Positions 50,768 through 59,508 of a stretch of DNA of 64,000 bases are shown here, piece by piece. Within the stretch, counting starts at the first letter, position 1. Every line of letters starts with the position of its first letter. The notes under the pieces are model-generated. The model was given only the letters and a program-made list of their open reading frames with translations, was not told where the DNA came from and ran no database searches. This DNA comes from SAR202 cluster bacterium Io17-Chloro-G6 (GTDB taxonomy: Bacteria > Chloroflexota > Dehalococcoidia > UBA3495): contig MUCT01000010.1 in NCBI GenBank assembly GCA_002816585.1, forward strand, positions 6,168 through 70,167. The letters are read 5' to 3'. A program made the translations under genes and the position numbers.

Positions 50768-51847
50768 ATGGGCTGGTCCATGCGCCCTTCAGGCCTAACT
50801 CACAATGAACCCGGCCGGGCTTTCCAAGGCCACACATTATTCTCGCCCACCGGTGGAGACGACGCGTACTTGGTCAACATGGACGGCTCAGTCGTACACC
50901 GTTGGCATTTTGGGGAGGGCATCAACGACGGCCGGTTGCTTCCCAGCGGCAACCTGCTGTTCCGGACTGGGGGGTCCCTGCCGGGATTGAACGCCTCCGA
51001 CGCCGTCGTGGAACTGGACTGGGCCGGGGACTTGGTCTGGCAGTACCGCAACCCCAATCTGCGGCGGCACAACCGCCTGGCCAACGGCAACAACCTGTTC
51101 TTACTTTACGAGGAAAACCCACCGCACCTAACCGGTCTTGTCCGGGGCGGGTTTTCCGCCCCTGACGACCCTGAGCAGATGCAAGGCGACTTGGTGGCGG
51201 AGATGACTCCGGACGGGACCGTGGTTTTTGAGTGGCGGTCCTGGGAGCATCTGGACCCTGAGGAGGACATCATCTGCCCGCTGGAGACCAGGGTGAGTTG
51301 GGGCGGGGCCAATGACCTCACTGCATTAGACGACGGCGGCTTCCTGATAAGCTTCCGCATCCTTAATACCGTGGCCAGGGTCAACCGAAATGGCAGGGGC
51401 TTTTCGTGGAAGTGGGGAAAGGACGATATATCCCATCAGCATAATCCCACGCTATTGCCCAACGGAAACGTCCTGTTGCTGGACAACGGGTCTCACCGTA
51501 AGGGACTCAGCTACTCGCGCGTGGTGGAAGTGGACCCCGCCACCAGTCAGATTGCCTGGGAGTACCACGGCGATCCTCTGGTGTCCTTCTTCACGCACTT
51601 CACCGGCGGAGCCGAGCGGTTGCCCAACGGCAACACCTTAATCACGGAAGGCGCTCCCGGCCGCATCTTCGAGGTCACCTCCGGGGGTGAAGTTGTTTGG
51701 GAGTACCTGAACCCCTTCCCCGTCAGCGGGCCCCAGGGAACCTCCGCCGGCATCTTCCGGGCCCACCGGTACGGCCCAGACCATCCGGCGCTGACTGGCA
51801 GAGACTTGGACCCGGCCCGCTATGCGGAACTCAACCGCCAAATATGA
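50768..51847 (+). CDS. Arylsulfotransferase-like beta-propeller protein
   Basis: 359 aa from ATG 50768, nine bases after AGGAGG; upstream ATGs are less well placed. PQQ-type blades are recognised from DDAYLVNMDGSVVHRWHFGE, DAVVELDWAGDLVWQYRNPNLRRHN and QHNPTLLPNGNVLLLDNG. The combination HxDxxxLxNGxxL is that of aryl-sulfate sulfotransferase (ASST) domains. The ASST active-site His may be in ISHQHNPTLLPNGN. No signal peptide. If enzymatic it would move sulfate between phenols without PAPS. It could also be a binding propeller. Confidence 0.8.
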   Translation: MGWSMRPSGLTHNEPGRAFQGHTLFSPTGGDDAYLVNMDGSVVHRWHFGEGINDGRLLPSGNLLFRTGGSLPGLNASDAVVELDWAGDLVWQYRNPNLRRHNRLANGNNLFLLYEENPPHLTGLVRGGFSAPDDPEQMQGDLVAEMTPDGTVVFEWRSWEHLDPEEDIICPLETRVSWGGANDLTALDDGGFLISFRILNTVARVNRNGRGFSWKWGKDDISHQHNPTLLPNGNVLLLDNGSHRKGLSYSRVVEVDPATSQIAWEYHGDPLVSFFTHFTGGAERLPNGNTLITEGAPGRIFEVTSGGEVVWEYLNPFPVSGPQGTSAGIFRAHRYGPDHPALTGRDLDPARYAELNRQI

Positions 51848-52020
51848 AGCGGAGAACAATGAGCCCCTTCGGCATATTCTCTGGAAAAACGCCCTGAAAT
51901 ACCGGTCTGGAGACGCGCCTTCCTTGTCCCATTTCCAGGCAGCATGCTATGATTGGAAGAGCCTCATATCCAGCCTAAAACTACAGTTGAAACCCCTTCT
52001 CCCAGTCACGAGGCTCGTGT

Positions 52021-52602
52021 TTGAGCAGCCAACAAGACCGGCAGATCTACCTATCCGTGGATGAACCCTTCACCGGCAGTATCTTTAGCGATTTTCTGGG
52101 AGATAGCTCGAGAGATAGCCTAGGAAATATTCCGGGCAGGTTGGTCGAAGATTGGCTGACCAAAATAGCGAATGCGGCCCTGGATGTTGCGCTGGATGGG
52201 AATGAGGCGGCGCAGATGAGTCTGCTCATTACCAACGACGACACGATTCGCAGCCTGAACGCCCAATTTCGGGGACTGGACGAAGTGACAGACGTACTGT
52301 CTTTCTCCGCGGACCACGCCGGTCACTGGGAAGGCGAAGCAGAACCGCCCGAAGACGCTGGAGACTTCGATTTTGTCATGCCGCCCGGCGAGCTTTCACC
52401 CCTGGGCGAGATAATCGTGTCCTACCCTCAGGCGCAGCGTCAAGCGGAACAGCAGGGCGTTCCCCTGGAACATGAGTTGGCCCTTCTGGTAGCACACGGA
52501 GTACTGCACCTAACCGGCCACGACCACCTGGAACCCGAAGAGTCGGCGCTGATGCAGTCCAAGGAACGAGCCGCATTGGCGACGCTCAATATCCGGCGCT
52601 AA
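52021..52602 (+). CDS. ybeY: Endoribonuclease YbeY (rRNA maturation factor)
   Basis: 193 aa from TTG 52021, seven bases after GAGG. HGVLHLTGHDH carries the three metal-binding histidines (His159, His163, His169) that define YbeY. SPLGEIIVSYPQAQRQAE and VTDVLSFSA are further landmarks. YbeY trims the 3' end of 16S rRNA and aids ribosome quality control. It lies in a housekeeping block directly before dnaX (50 nt), common in many bacteria. The N-terminal 45 residues are longer than in E. coli. Confidence 0.9.
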   Translation: MSSQQDRQIYLSVDEPFTGSIFSDFLGDSSRDSLGNIPGRLVEDWLTKIANAALDVALDGNEAAQMSLLITNDDTIRSLNAQFRGLDEVTDVLSFSADHAGHWEGEAEPPEDAGDFDFVMPPGELSPLGEIIVSYPQAQRQAEQQGVPLEHELALLVAHGVLHLTGHDHLEPEESALMQSKERAALATLNIRR

Positions 52603-52652
52603 GCAGACGATAATAGACACGTAATCCAGAGCACCATGGAGACGAATCCGTA

Positions 52653-54353
52653 ATGACCGGCCAGGCCATCACTGATCCGGGCACCAGCAATCCGGCCGCT
52701 GGCGCCCAGGTCTTTTACCGCAAGTGGCGGCCCACCAACTTCACCCAGTTGGTGGGGCAAGAGCACGTCTCCATGACACTGCGCCAGGCCATCCGGCAGG
52801 ACCGCGTCTCCCACTCCTACCTGTTCTGCGGTCCCAGAGGGAGCGGCAAGACCACCACGGCCCGGATCATCGCCAAAGCGGCCAACTGCCTGGACATTCA
52901 GGATGGAGACCCTTGCGACGCCTGTGCCAATTGCAGATCGGTGAACTCCGGCCAGTTCATGGACATTATTGAGCTCGACGCCGCCAGTAACCGGGGCATC
53001 GATGAGATACGTGACATCCGGGAGAAGGTGAACTTCGCCCCGGCCCAGGGAAAGCGAAAGGTATACATCATCGACGAAGCCCACATGCTGACCGACGCGG
53101 CCTCCAACGCCTTTTTGAAGACCCTGGAGGAGCCGCCGCCCCACGTCATATTCGTTCTGTGCACCACGGAAGCCCACCGGATACTGCCGACCATCATCTC
53201 AAGGTGCCAGCGTTTTGACTTTCGGCGTATTAGCTCGGAGTTGATCTACGGCCGTTTGGCCGACATCACTGAAGCCGAGGGCGTGAATGTCGAACCGGAG
53301 GCGCTGCGCCAGGTGGCCCGTCATGCCGCCGGCAGCCTGCGGGACGCCGAAAACCTTTTGGAACAACTGGTTGTCTCCTCCACCGGCGGCGTTTCGCTGA
53401 AACAGGTCGAGGAATTCTTGGGCCTGGACAACGGCGAAAGTTCTCTGGAATTGGTCAAATACCTGCTCATGGGCAACATTTCGGCGGCGTTAACCGCGGT
53501 GAATCAGGCCACCTGGGGCGGCACCGACCTGCGTCAACTGCACAAGCAGACCACAGAGTTGCTCCGGGCCGTTATGCACCTGCAATGGGGCTCAGAGGAC
53601 GCTGTGGACCTTGCTGACAATGTCACCGCCCAACTCAAGGAGTTGGTGGGCAACCTCCCGCCCTGGCGGATCGTCAGAGCGCTGAAGATCTGGGGCGACG
53701 TCAATATGCGTTATGACGCGCCGTCAACCTTGCCCTTGGAGTTGGCCGTGGTGCAGATCTGCGAGGATACAGCCTCGCCGGCGTCACAACCCGTTCCGGC
53801 CTCGCCGCCCGCCCGGTCCGCAACCACGGAGCAACCGAGCCGCGCGCCTCGCGGTGGAGCCAGCGCCCCCCCGCAGCGCCGGGTAGAAGATCAAGGACCG
53901 CCCGCCACGGCACGGCCCGCGGCCAGGGCCCCGGTTCAGCCTTCCAGTCAGCGGCGGGCTGCCCCAGATCCCGGGCCGATCTCCGAGATTGGCGCCCAGT
54001 GGCTCGCGGCGGTCAAAGTGTTGGGACGTCGTAAGGGCAAGAAATATAACCTGGGCGCCCTGCTACGGGACTGCAAGGCCAATGCCGTCTCTTTGGACGG
54101 CAACACTCTGGTGTTGGGCTTCTCAAATAATGCCAACCTGGAACGGATGCAAGAAGAGATGGGAGACCCAGGGTCCCGCCGACAGGTTAGCGAGGCGGTA
54201 GCCGACTCGTTCGGGGTAACCTACGAACTCCGCCTCACCCTGGCCAACGGAAACGGGCCCACCGCCAACACGGCAAAAACCGCCCAACAGAGTTCCCTGG
54301 TACGCACGGCCTTGGGCATGGGCGCGAGAGTCCTAGAGGAGATTGAAGAATGA
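52653..54353 (+). CDS. dnaX: DNA polymerase III subunit gamma/tau DnaX
   Basis: 566 aa, ATG. Walker A GPRGSGKT (60-67), DEAH (141-144), the sensor LCTTEAHRI and a four-cysteine zinc site (Cys79, 88, 91, 94) are in place. The clamp-loader ATPase domain covers about 1-370. A Pro/Ala-rich linker (about 380-440) leads to a C-terminal domain of about 110 aa. It loads the sliding clamp and couples polymerase to helicase. No clear frameshift signal for a shorter gamma was seen. The following ybaB starts in a 4-nt ATGA overlap. Confidence 0.95.
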   Translation: MTGQAITDPGTSNPAAGAQVFYRKWRPTNFTQLVGQEHVSMTLRQAIRQDRVSHSYLFCGPRGSGKTTTARIIAKAANCLDIQDGDPCDACANCRSVNSGQFMDIIELDAASNRGIDEIRDIREKVNFAPAQGKRKVYIIDEAHMLTDAASNAFLKTLEEPPPHVIFVLCTTEAHRILPTIISRCQRFDFRRISSELIYGRLADITEAEGVNVEPEALRQVARHAAGSLRDAENLLEQLVVSSTGGVSLKQVEEFLGLDNGESSLELVKYLLMGNISAALTAVNQATWGGTDLRQLHKQTTELLRAVMHLQWGSEDAVDLADNVTAQLKELVGNLPPWRIVRALKIWGDVNMRYDAPSTLPLELAVVQICEDTASPASQPVPASPPARSATTEQPSRAPRGGASAPPQRRVEDQGPPATARPAARAPVQPSSQRRAAPDPGPISEIGAQWLAAVKVLGRRKGKKYNLGALLRDCKANAVSLDGNTLVLGFSNNANLERMQEEMGDPGSRRQVSEAVADSFGVTYELRLTLANGNGPTANTAKTAQQSSLVRTALGMGARVLEEIEE

Positions 54354-54649
54354 ACCGTAACATGATGCGTCAAGCGCAGAAGCAACTGGCCCAATTGCAG
54401 AAGATTCAGGAAGAACTGGAGTCCCTCACTGTCGAGGGGACCGCCGGCGGCGGCGCGGTAAAAGTGGTCATGACCGGGAAACAGATCGTTGAATCGGTGA
54501 CCATCGAGCCCGATGCCGCTGAAGAAGTGGAACTACTCCAGGACATGGTGCTGGCCGCGGTGAACGACGCATCCACCAAGGCCCAGGAACTGGCCGCCCA
54601 AAAGATGTCCGTGGTCACCGGCGGTATGAACATACCGGGATTGACCTAG
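54350..54649 (+). CDS. ybaB: YbaB/EbfC nucleoid-associated protein
   Basis: 99 aa; ATG overlaps the dnaX stop. NRNMMRQAQKQLAQLQKIQEELESLTVEGTAGGGAVKVVMTGKQIVESVTI is a clear YbaB start, including the GGGAVKVVMTG beta strand; the C-terminus LVTGGMNIPGL is typical (here VVTGGMNIPG). It forms a tweezer-like dimer that binds DNA. It belongs to the widely conserved dnaX-ybaB-recR set, which is broken here by a cassette at 54680-55879. Confidence 0.95.
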   Translation: MNRNMMRQAQKQLAQLQKIQEELESLTVEGTAGGGAVKVVMTGKQIVESVTIEPDAAEEVELLQDMVLAAVNDASTKAQELAAQKMSVVTGGMNIPGLT

Positions 54650-54679
54650 GCTAAAAGTACCGAGCCTACGGCTACCATT

Positions 54680-55459
54680 ATGACAATTGTTTCATTGGCA
54701 GACGAACTTGGTCTCGCCACGTTCAATAAATCCATATTTGAAGGATTTCCTGCCGAGCAGGAGGATTCGATTAGGGCCGCGTCCAGCTACCTCGCCGACC
54801 AGTTTCGCAAAGGCACTGTGGCCGCCGAAGACATCGATTCTTTCATCGATGAAACTCTCGATCTACTTCCACGATCCAAGCAACCCGAAGTATTGGCGTA
54901 CCTGATTGCCAAAAAGGGAACCCTACTGTGCCAGGCAGGCGCCATTGATGCAGGCCTTAAACACTACGACGAAGCTTTAGAGGTCAAAGAGACTCCATCC
55001 ACGTGGGCACTCAAGGGAGCGGTCCTACTACAAGTACCTCGTCTTGACGACGCTTTTGGAGCCTTCCAGAAGGCTTTTGAGTTACGCAGGGAATTCGGCG
55101 ACCAGAAACAAGCATATTTGAACGATCTGATATTCGGTTGGAGCACCGGCGCATTGCTTCGCGGCCTATTTGGGATATTGGAGCAGAACATTTCCGAAGC
55201 CCAAAAGGGAGCGGAGGAATACATCAACATTTCATCCAAAGCCCATGCAGAAGGTCTCGAAGCGTCGTTGCTGCCACTAGAAGTGGATAGGTCCGTGTCC
55301 AAAGACCTCATAGATGCCATGGAAGAACTAAAACTCATGGTGAGGCTCCTATCGATCAAGGACCCGTTTGAGGGTTGGCGGGAACTTTCCAAGGAAGTTG
55401 GCAAGGTGTGGCCAGAAGACATGTCCGCGGTAGATGCGATTCGTGAGCAACGCACATAA
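54680..55459 (+). CDS. TPR-like protein of unknown function
   Basis: 259 aa, ATG without a strong ribosome site. Residues about 75-130 hold a tetratricopeptide-like pair: AYLIAKKGTLLCQAGAIDAGLKHYDEALEVKETPSTWALKGAVLLQVPRLDDAFGAFQKAF. The rest is helical and acidic. I recognise no further domain; there is no signal peptide. It is AT-richer than the flanking dnaX and recR, and with the PIN gene it forms an insert between ybaB and recR. It may be a modulator of the PIN protein (inference from position only). Confidence 0.6.
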   Translation: MTIVSLADELGLATFNKSIFEGFPAEQEDSIRAASSYLADQFRKGTVAAEDIDSFIDETLDLLPRSKQPEVLAYLIAKKGTLLCQAGAIDAGLKHYDEALEVKETPSTWALKGAVLLQVPRLDDAFGAFQKAFELRREFGDQKQAYLNDLIFGWSTGALLRGLFGILEQNISEAQKGAEEYINISSKAHAEGLEASLLPLEVDRSVSKDLIDAMEELKLMVRLLSIKDPFEGWRELSKEVGKVWPEDMSAVDAIREQRT

Positions 55460-55465
55460 GAGAAA

Positions 55466-55879
55466 ATGGAGCATTTTGTTGTCGACACGAATATATTGGC
55501 AGCTTCATTCAATGGATCTGATTCGCTGCAACCACAGTCTCCACAGTACATCGATGGGCTGGAGAACGGAAGCTATATATTTCATCTACCAATGTTGGTC
55601 ATTGCCGAATTGATTGGCACGATGAGCAGAATACCGACCGCCAATCGGTTCGCGCTTTTGGCTAGGACTAACCAAAGTCTAAGAGATTGGGAGCGATCTG
55701 GAAAAATCTTACTTTATCCACTTGACCGGGATCGTCTCGAGCTTTCCGTGAGAGTTGCTCAGAGAGACCGCCTGAAAGGCGCCGACTCAGTGATCGCGGC
55801 TCTCGCAGAAGAATTAGGAATGCCTCTCAAGACCTTTGATGAAGAAATTATCACTCGGTTCTCCCAGGCTTCCACATGA
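55466..55879 (+). CDS. PIN-domain nuclease, VapC-like
   Basis: 137 aa, ATG 6 nt after the TPR gene. FVVDTNILAA supplies the first acidic residue (Asp7), LKGADSVIAALAEELGMPLKTFDEEI supplies the later acidic pair with Asp and Glu, and an IAELIG Glu is in between. This is the PIN metal-binding constellation of VapC toxins and rRNA-processing nucleases. There is no recognisable VapB-type antitoxin; the TPR protein may be its partner instead. Its stop codon overlaps the recR start (ATGA), so recR translation now depends on this gene. Confidence 0.75.
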   Translation: MEHFVVDTNILAASFNGSDSLQPQSPQYIDGLENGSYIFHLPMLVIAELIGTMSRIPTANRFALLARTNQSLRDWERSGKILLYPLDRDRLELSVRVAQRDRLKGADSVIAALAEELGMPLKTFDEEIITRFSQAST

Positions 55880-56490
55880 CTCAAGAGAACCTCTCCGGCG
55901 CGGCCCCTTCTTTGGCCCGGTTGGTTCAGGAACTGAACCGGCTTCCAGGCATTGGCCCCAAGAGCGCCCAGCGCCTGGCCTACTACATCATCCGGCTGCC
56001 CGACGATGAGGCTTACGCCCTGGCCGACGCTGTGACTTCCGTTAAGCAGAATGTCGTCTTCTGTGAGGATTGCCAGAACCTGACCGACTCCTCTCCTTGC
56101 CTGGTCTGCTCCGACCCGCGCCGTGACCGTACCATGCTTTGCGTGGTGGAAGACCCCCTGGACGTGCTGGCAATGGAGCGCACCCAGAGCTACCGCGGCC
56201 TGTACCACGTACTCCATGGCGTGATATCGCCGATCAACGGCATCGGACCAGACCAATTAAAGCTAAAAGAGCTATTTGTCCGCCTAGCCCAGCCTGAGTT
56301 GACCGAGATGGTGGTGGCCACCAATCCCACCCTAGAGGGCGAGGCCACTGCCATGTACATCCGCCGCCACAAGGGCCGGGAAGACCTGCGCATCACCCAT
56401 CTTGCCAGAGGACTGCCGGTTGGTGGATCATTGGAATACACTGACGAGACCACTTTGACCAGGGCGTTTCAGGGTCGCCAAGAGATTTAA
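55876..56490 (+). CDS. recR: Recombination mediator RecR
   Basis: 204 aa, ATG overlapping the preceding stop by 4 nt. LNRLPGIGPKSAQRLAYYII is the helix-hairpin-helix, CEDCQNLTDSSPCLVCSD the zinc finger (four Cys), and VVEDPLDVLAMERT with ATNPTLEGEATAMYI the Toprim domain. It forms a ring with RecO/RecF and loads RecA on gapped DNA. Its normal place after ybaB is taken by the cassette upstream. It is followed by recO after 2 nt. Confidence 0.95.
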   Translation: MTQENLSGAAPSLARLVQELNRLPGIGPKSAQRLAYYIIRLPDDEAYALADAVTSVKQNVVFCEDCQNLTDSSPCLVCSDPRRDRTMLCVVEDPLDVLAMERTQSYRGLYHVLHGVISPINGIGPDQLKLKELFVRLAQPELTEMVVATNPTLEGEATAMYIRRHKGREDLRITHLARGLPVGGSLEYTDETTLTRAFQGRQEI

Positions 56491-56492
56491 TC

Positions 56493-57272
56493 ATGGCCCC
56501 TCCCAGGACCTACCGCTGCGAAGCCATCATCCTGAGCTACACCCCCTTGGGTGAGGCCGACCTACTGGTCACCATGTTCACCAGGGAACAGGGAAAGGTC
56601 CGGGCCGTCGGCAAGGGAGCCCGGCGGTCGACTAGCAAATTGGTGGGCCACCTGGAACCTTTGACCGTGGTCAGGATGTCCATGGCCCACGGCCGCTCCA
56701 TGGACATCATATCCCAAGCGGAGGTTGTGCAGAGCTTCGCTGGGCTTAAAGAAGACCTGACGGCAATCACCAAAGGCCTGTATCTGGCCGAGTTGGTGGA
56801 CGGTTTTGGGTCCGAGGCCAGCGCAAATCCAGATTTGTTCCAGTTGACGTTAGACTCCTTGCGGGCCGTGCAGGCCGATCCGTCTTCGGACATGCCCCTG
56901 CGGTCCTTTGAATTCCACCTCCTGCAGGTGTCGGGCCTGATGCCGGAACTGTACCATTGCGTGGAGTGCCGGCAGGAGCTTGAACCCGGCGCCCACCGCT
57001 TCAGCCCAAACGTTGGTGGTACACTGTGTCCGGATTGCAACCCAGACGACGCCCACCTACGGCCTCTGTCCCTTCGCGCTCTGAAAGTGCTGCGCCTCTT
57101 CGACCGGAGCAGCATCACCGAGGCCTGCAAATTGTCCGTAGACGGCAGCCTGGCCGAGGAGCTAAAGAGCCTGCTTTCGACCACCGTGGGCTATTGGCTG
57201 GGTAAGGAAATTCGCTCTAACTCGTTCCTTGAATGCCTACACAAAGAGTCGCTTCCTGAGGTATATATCTAG
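56493..57272 (+). CDS. recO: DNA repair protein RecO
   Basis: 259 aa, ATG 2 nt after recR. The N-terminal OB fold reads RCEAIILSYTPLGEADLLVTMFTREQGKVRAVGKGARRSTSK. A helical middle is followed by a zinc motif, HCVECRQELE and LCPDCNPD (four Cys, as in Deinococcus RecO). It anneals SSB-coated DNA and helps RecR load RecA. The recR-recO adjacency is not universal but makes functional sense. Length is typical. The next gene, biotin carboxylase, starts 83 nt later. Confidence 0.9.
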   Translation: MAPPRTYRCEAIILSYTPLGEADLLVTMFTREQGKVRAVGKGARRSTSKLVGHLEPLTVVRMSMAHGRSMDIISQAEVVQSFAGLKEDLTAITKGLYLAELVDGFGSEASANPDLFQLTLDSLRAVQADPSSDMPLRSFEFHLLQVSGLMPELYHCVECRQELEPGAHRFSPNVGGTLCPDCNPDDAHLRPLSLRALKVLRLFDRSSITEACKLSVDGSLAEELKSLLSTTVGYWLGKEIRSNSFLECLHKESLPEVYI

Positions 57273-57355
57273 GGCTTAATAGCTCATTTTTGAGCGGGGC
57301 CCGCAGTTTCAGGTCCAAATATAGGGCTACCGTTCCTCGATTCGAAAGGTAAATA

Positions 57356-58933
57356 ATGTTTGCCAAGGTATTGATCGCCAACCGGGGCGAGATCGCCTGC
57401 CGGATAATCCGCACCTGCCAAAGGATGGCCATAAAGACCGTCGCTATCTATTCGACGGTTGACCATGAAGCGCTACACGTCAAAATGGCCGACGAGGCCA
57501 TTCTGGTCGGCGAAGCCCCTCCCCACGACAGCTACCTGAACATGGAAAAGATCCTGAACGCCGCCAAGGCGTCCGGCGCTGAGGCCATCCACCCCGGCTA
57601 CGGTTTCCTCTCTGAAAACTCTGACTTCGCCCGGCTTTGCCATGAATCTGGCGTGTGCTTTATCGGACCGGACTCAGACGTCATCGATAAGATGGGCGAT
57701 AAGCTGCACTCGCGCAAGCTGGCTCGGAAGGCCGGGCTTCCCATCCTCCCCGGCACAGATGATGCGGTGTCCAACGAGCACGCTGCCGGAAAAGCCTGGG
57801 AACTAGGCTTCCCACTGATGGTCAAAGCGGCCGAGGGCGGCGGAGGCATCGGCATCCACATCATAGAATCTCAAGAAGACCTGATGCCGATCATCGACCG
57901 CACCCGGCAGGTGGCGGAAAGCGCCTTCGGCAGTCCCCGGCTGTTCTTCGAGCGTTACCTTAAGGACGCTTCCCACATCGAAGTTCAGCTCATCGGCGAC
58001 CAACACGGCAACCTGCTCCACCTCTTTGAGCGGGACTGCTCGGTGCAGCGGCGCAACCAGAAATTGGTGGAGGAAACTCCATCGTCGGAAAAACTCACAC
58101 CACGCCTGCGACGGAGAGTCCGCAGCCTGGCCGTCAAACTGGGAAGGTCCATCGGCTATACCAGCACCGGCACGGTTGAATTTCTGGTGACGGCCGACGG
58201 CAGCGTTTATTTCCTTGAGATGAACACCCGGCTGCAAGTGGAGCACGGCGTTACGGAACTAGTTACTGGACTGGACCTGGTGGAACTGCAACTGCGGGTC
58301 GCCGCCGGTGAGCCCTTGCCCCTCAGCCAAGACGATGTCTCGATCAACGGCCATGCGATAGAGGTAAGGGTCTACCCGGAAGACCCGGAGACATTTATGC
58401 CCGATTCGGGTGACATCACAGGCTTGCACCTGCCGGAAGGGGAGCACATCCGAATCGACTCCGCGCTTTGCAACGGTTACACCGTTGGGTTAGACTATGA
58501 GCCACTCTTGGCCAAGATAATGGCCTGGGGAGAGGACCGGAACCAAGCGGTAAAAACCCTTCAAAGGGCCCTCTTGGAGTTCCGGTTGGAAGGCGTTAAG
58601 TGTAACGTCCCGTTGCTGCGGGACATACTGGCCACCAAGGAATTTGCGGCCGCCACCTACCACACCGGCTCAGTTCCCATATGGACCGAAGAGTTCCGGA
58701 ACCGCGCCTTGGATAGATGTGCGGACGGAAAGATGCATAAGAACGGTAACGGGCACAAGAATGGCCACGAAAACGGCGAACGCGAAATCGCCGCCGCCAT
58801 CGGCGTCTCTTTGGCCCTGGCCATGAAGTCTACGCAGCCCCAAAGCGCTCCCGCTGCTTTCAGCCCGTGGCGTGCGTACGGACGCCGTGAGCAGCTCCTC
58901 TCTCGGACATTGGGGAACAGGGGTTGGCGGTAA
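57356..58933 (+). CDS. accC: Biotin carboxylase subunit of an acyl-CoA carboxylase
   Basis: 525 aa, ATG with AAAGGT. IANRGEIACRIIRTC starts the N-terminal domain, HPGYGFLSEN is a family signature, KAAEGGGGIGIHII is the ATP-grasp glycine loop, and FLEMNTRLQVEHGVTE is the catalytic region. Residues about 470-490 form a low-complexity His/Asn/Gly stretch (HKNGNGHKNGHENGE), unusual for AccC, before a short tail. It carboxylates biotin on the BCCP encoded next, in acetyl-, propionyl- or other acyl-CoA carboxylase. The carboxyltransferase is not in the window, so the substrate is open. Confidence 0.9.
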   Translation: MFAKVLIANRGEIACRIIRTCQRMAIKTVAIYSTVDHEALHVKMADEAILVGEAPPHDSYLNMEKILNAAKASGAEAIHPGYGFLSENSDFARLCHESGVCFIGPDSDVIDKMGDKLHSRKLARKAGLPILPGTDDAVSNEHAAGKAWELGFPLMVKAAEGGGGIGIHIIESQEDLMPIIDRTRQVAESAFGSPRLFFERYLKDASHIEVQLIGDQHGNLLHLFERDCSVQRRNQKLVEETPSSEKLTPRLRRRVRSLAVKLGRSIGYTSTGTVEFLVTADGSVYFLEMNTRLQVEHGVTELVTGLDLVELQLRVAAGEPLPLSQDDVSINGHAIEVRVYPEDPETFMPDSGDITGLHLPEGEHIRIDSALCNGYTVGLDYEPLLAKIMAWGEDRNQAVKTLQRALLEFRLEGVKCNVPLLRDILATKEFAAATYHTGSVPIWTEEFRNRALDRCADGKMHKNGNGHKNGHENGEREIAAAIGVSLALAMKSTQPQSAPAAFSPWRAYGRREQLLSRTLGNRGWR

Positions 58934-59364
58934 CCAGACTTCGTATCAAGGTTGGGGATAACTGGTATAACGTCGAAGTAGGTGAACTGACCCGGTCGCC
59001 GGTCGAGGTCACCGTCGAAGGCGAGACCTTCCTGGTGGAAATCGAAGGTTTGCCTGCCCAGTCACCGGCCCGCCCCCGACGCGGACGAACCCAGACCCCG
59101 GGCATCGTCGTCCCACCTCCCCCCACCCGCGGCTCTGCCGGCAGCGGACCGGACAACGTTATTGCCTCGCCATTGTCCGGACGGGTCATCTCCATACTGG
59201 TCCGTCCTGGAGAGCGGGTCTCCGCCGGCCAGGAGGTGTGCGTGGTGGAAGCCATGAAGATGGAGCAGAGTATCCGCGCCACCCGCTACGGAGTCGTCAA
59301 AGAGATTCTGGTCCAGCCCATGGACCCGGTCCGCACCAACGACCCCCTGATCGAACTGGAATAA
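58924..59364 (+). CDS. Biotin carboxyl carrier protein
   Basis: 146 aa from TTG 58924, overlapping the accC stop by 10 nt. An N-terminal beta-rich part (1-45) is followed by a Pro/Arg-rich linker (about 48-72) and a biotinyl domain whose EAMKME motif places the biotinylated Lys at 112. The flanking SPLSGRVISILVRPGERVSAGQEVCVVEAMKM is typical. It carries CO2 from AccC to a carboxyltransferase encoded elsewhere. The overlap ties its translation to accC. Confidence 0.85.
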   Translation: MAVTRLRIKVGDNWYNVEVGELTRSPVEVTVEGETFLVEIEGLPAQSPARPRRGRTQTPGIVVPPPPTRGSAGSGPDNVIASPLSGRVISILVRPGERVSAGQEVCVVEAMKMEQSIRATRYGVVKEILVQPMDPVRTNDPLIELE

Positions 59365-59508
59365 AGTTCCGATCACTCCGTTTTCGGTCCTTTCAACCCC
59401 CACGTGCGTTAGCCCCCTCGCTTGTATTATGATTGGCTGATTAAATTTGGGTGCCTTACTAGGTTCAGACTACACCTATCCCCAGTCATAAATATGGAGG
59501 ACATGACC

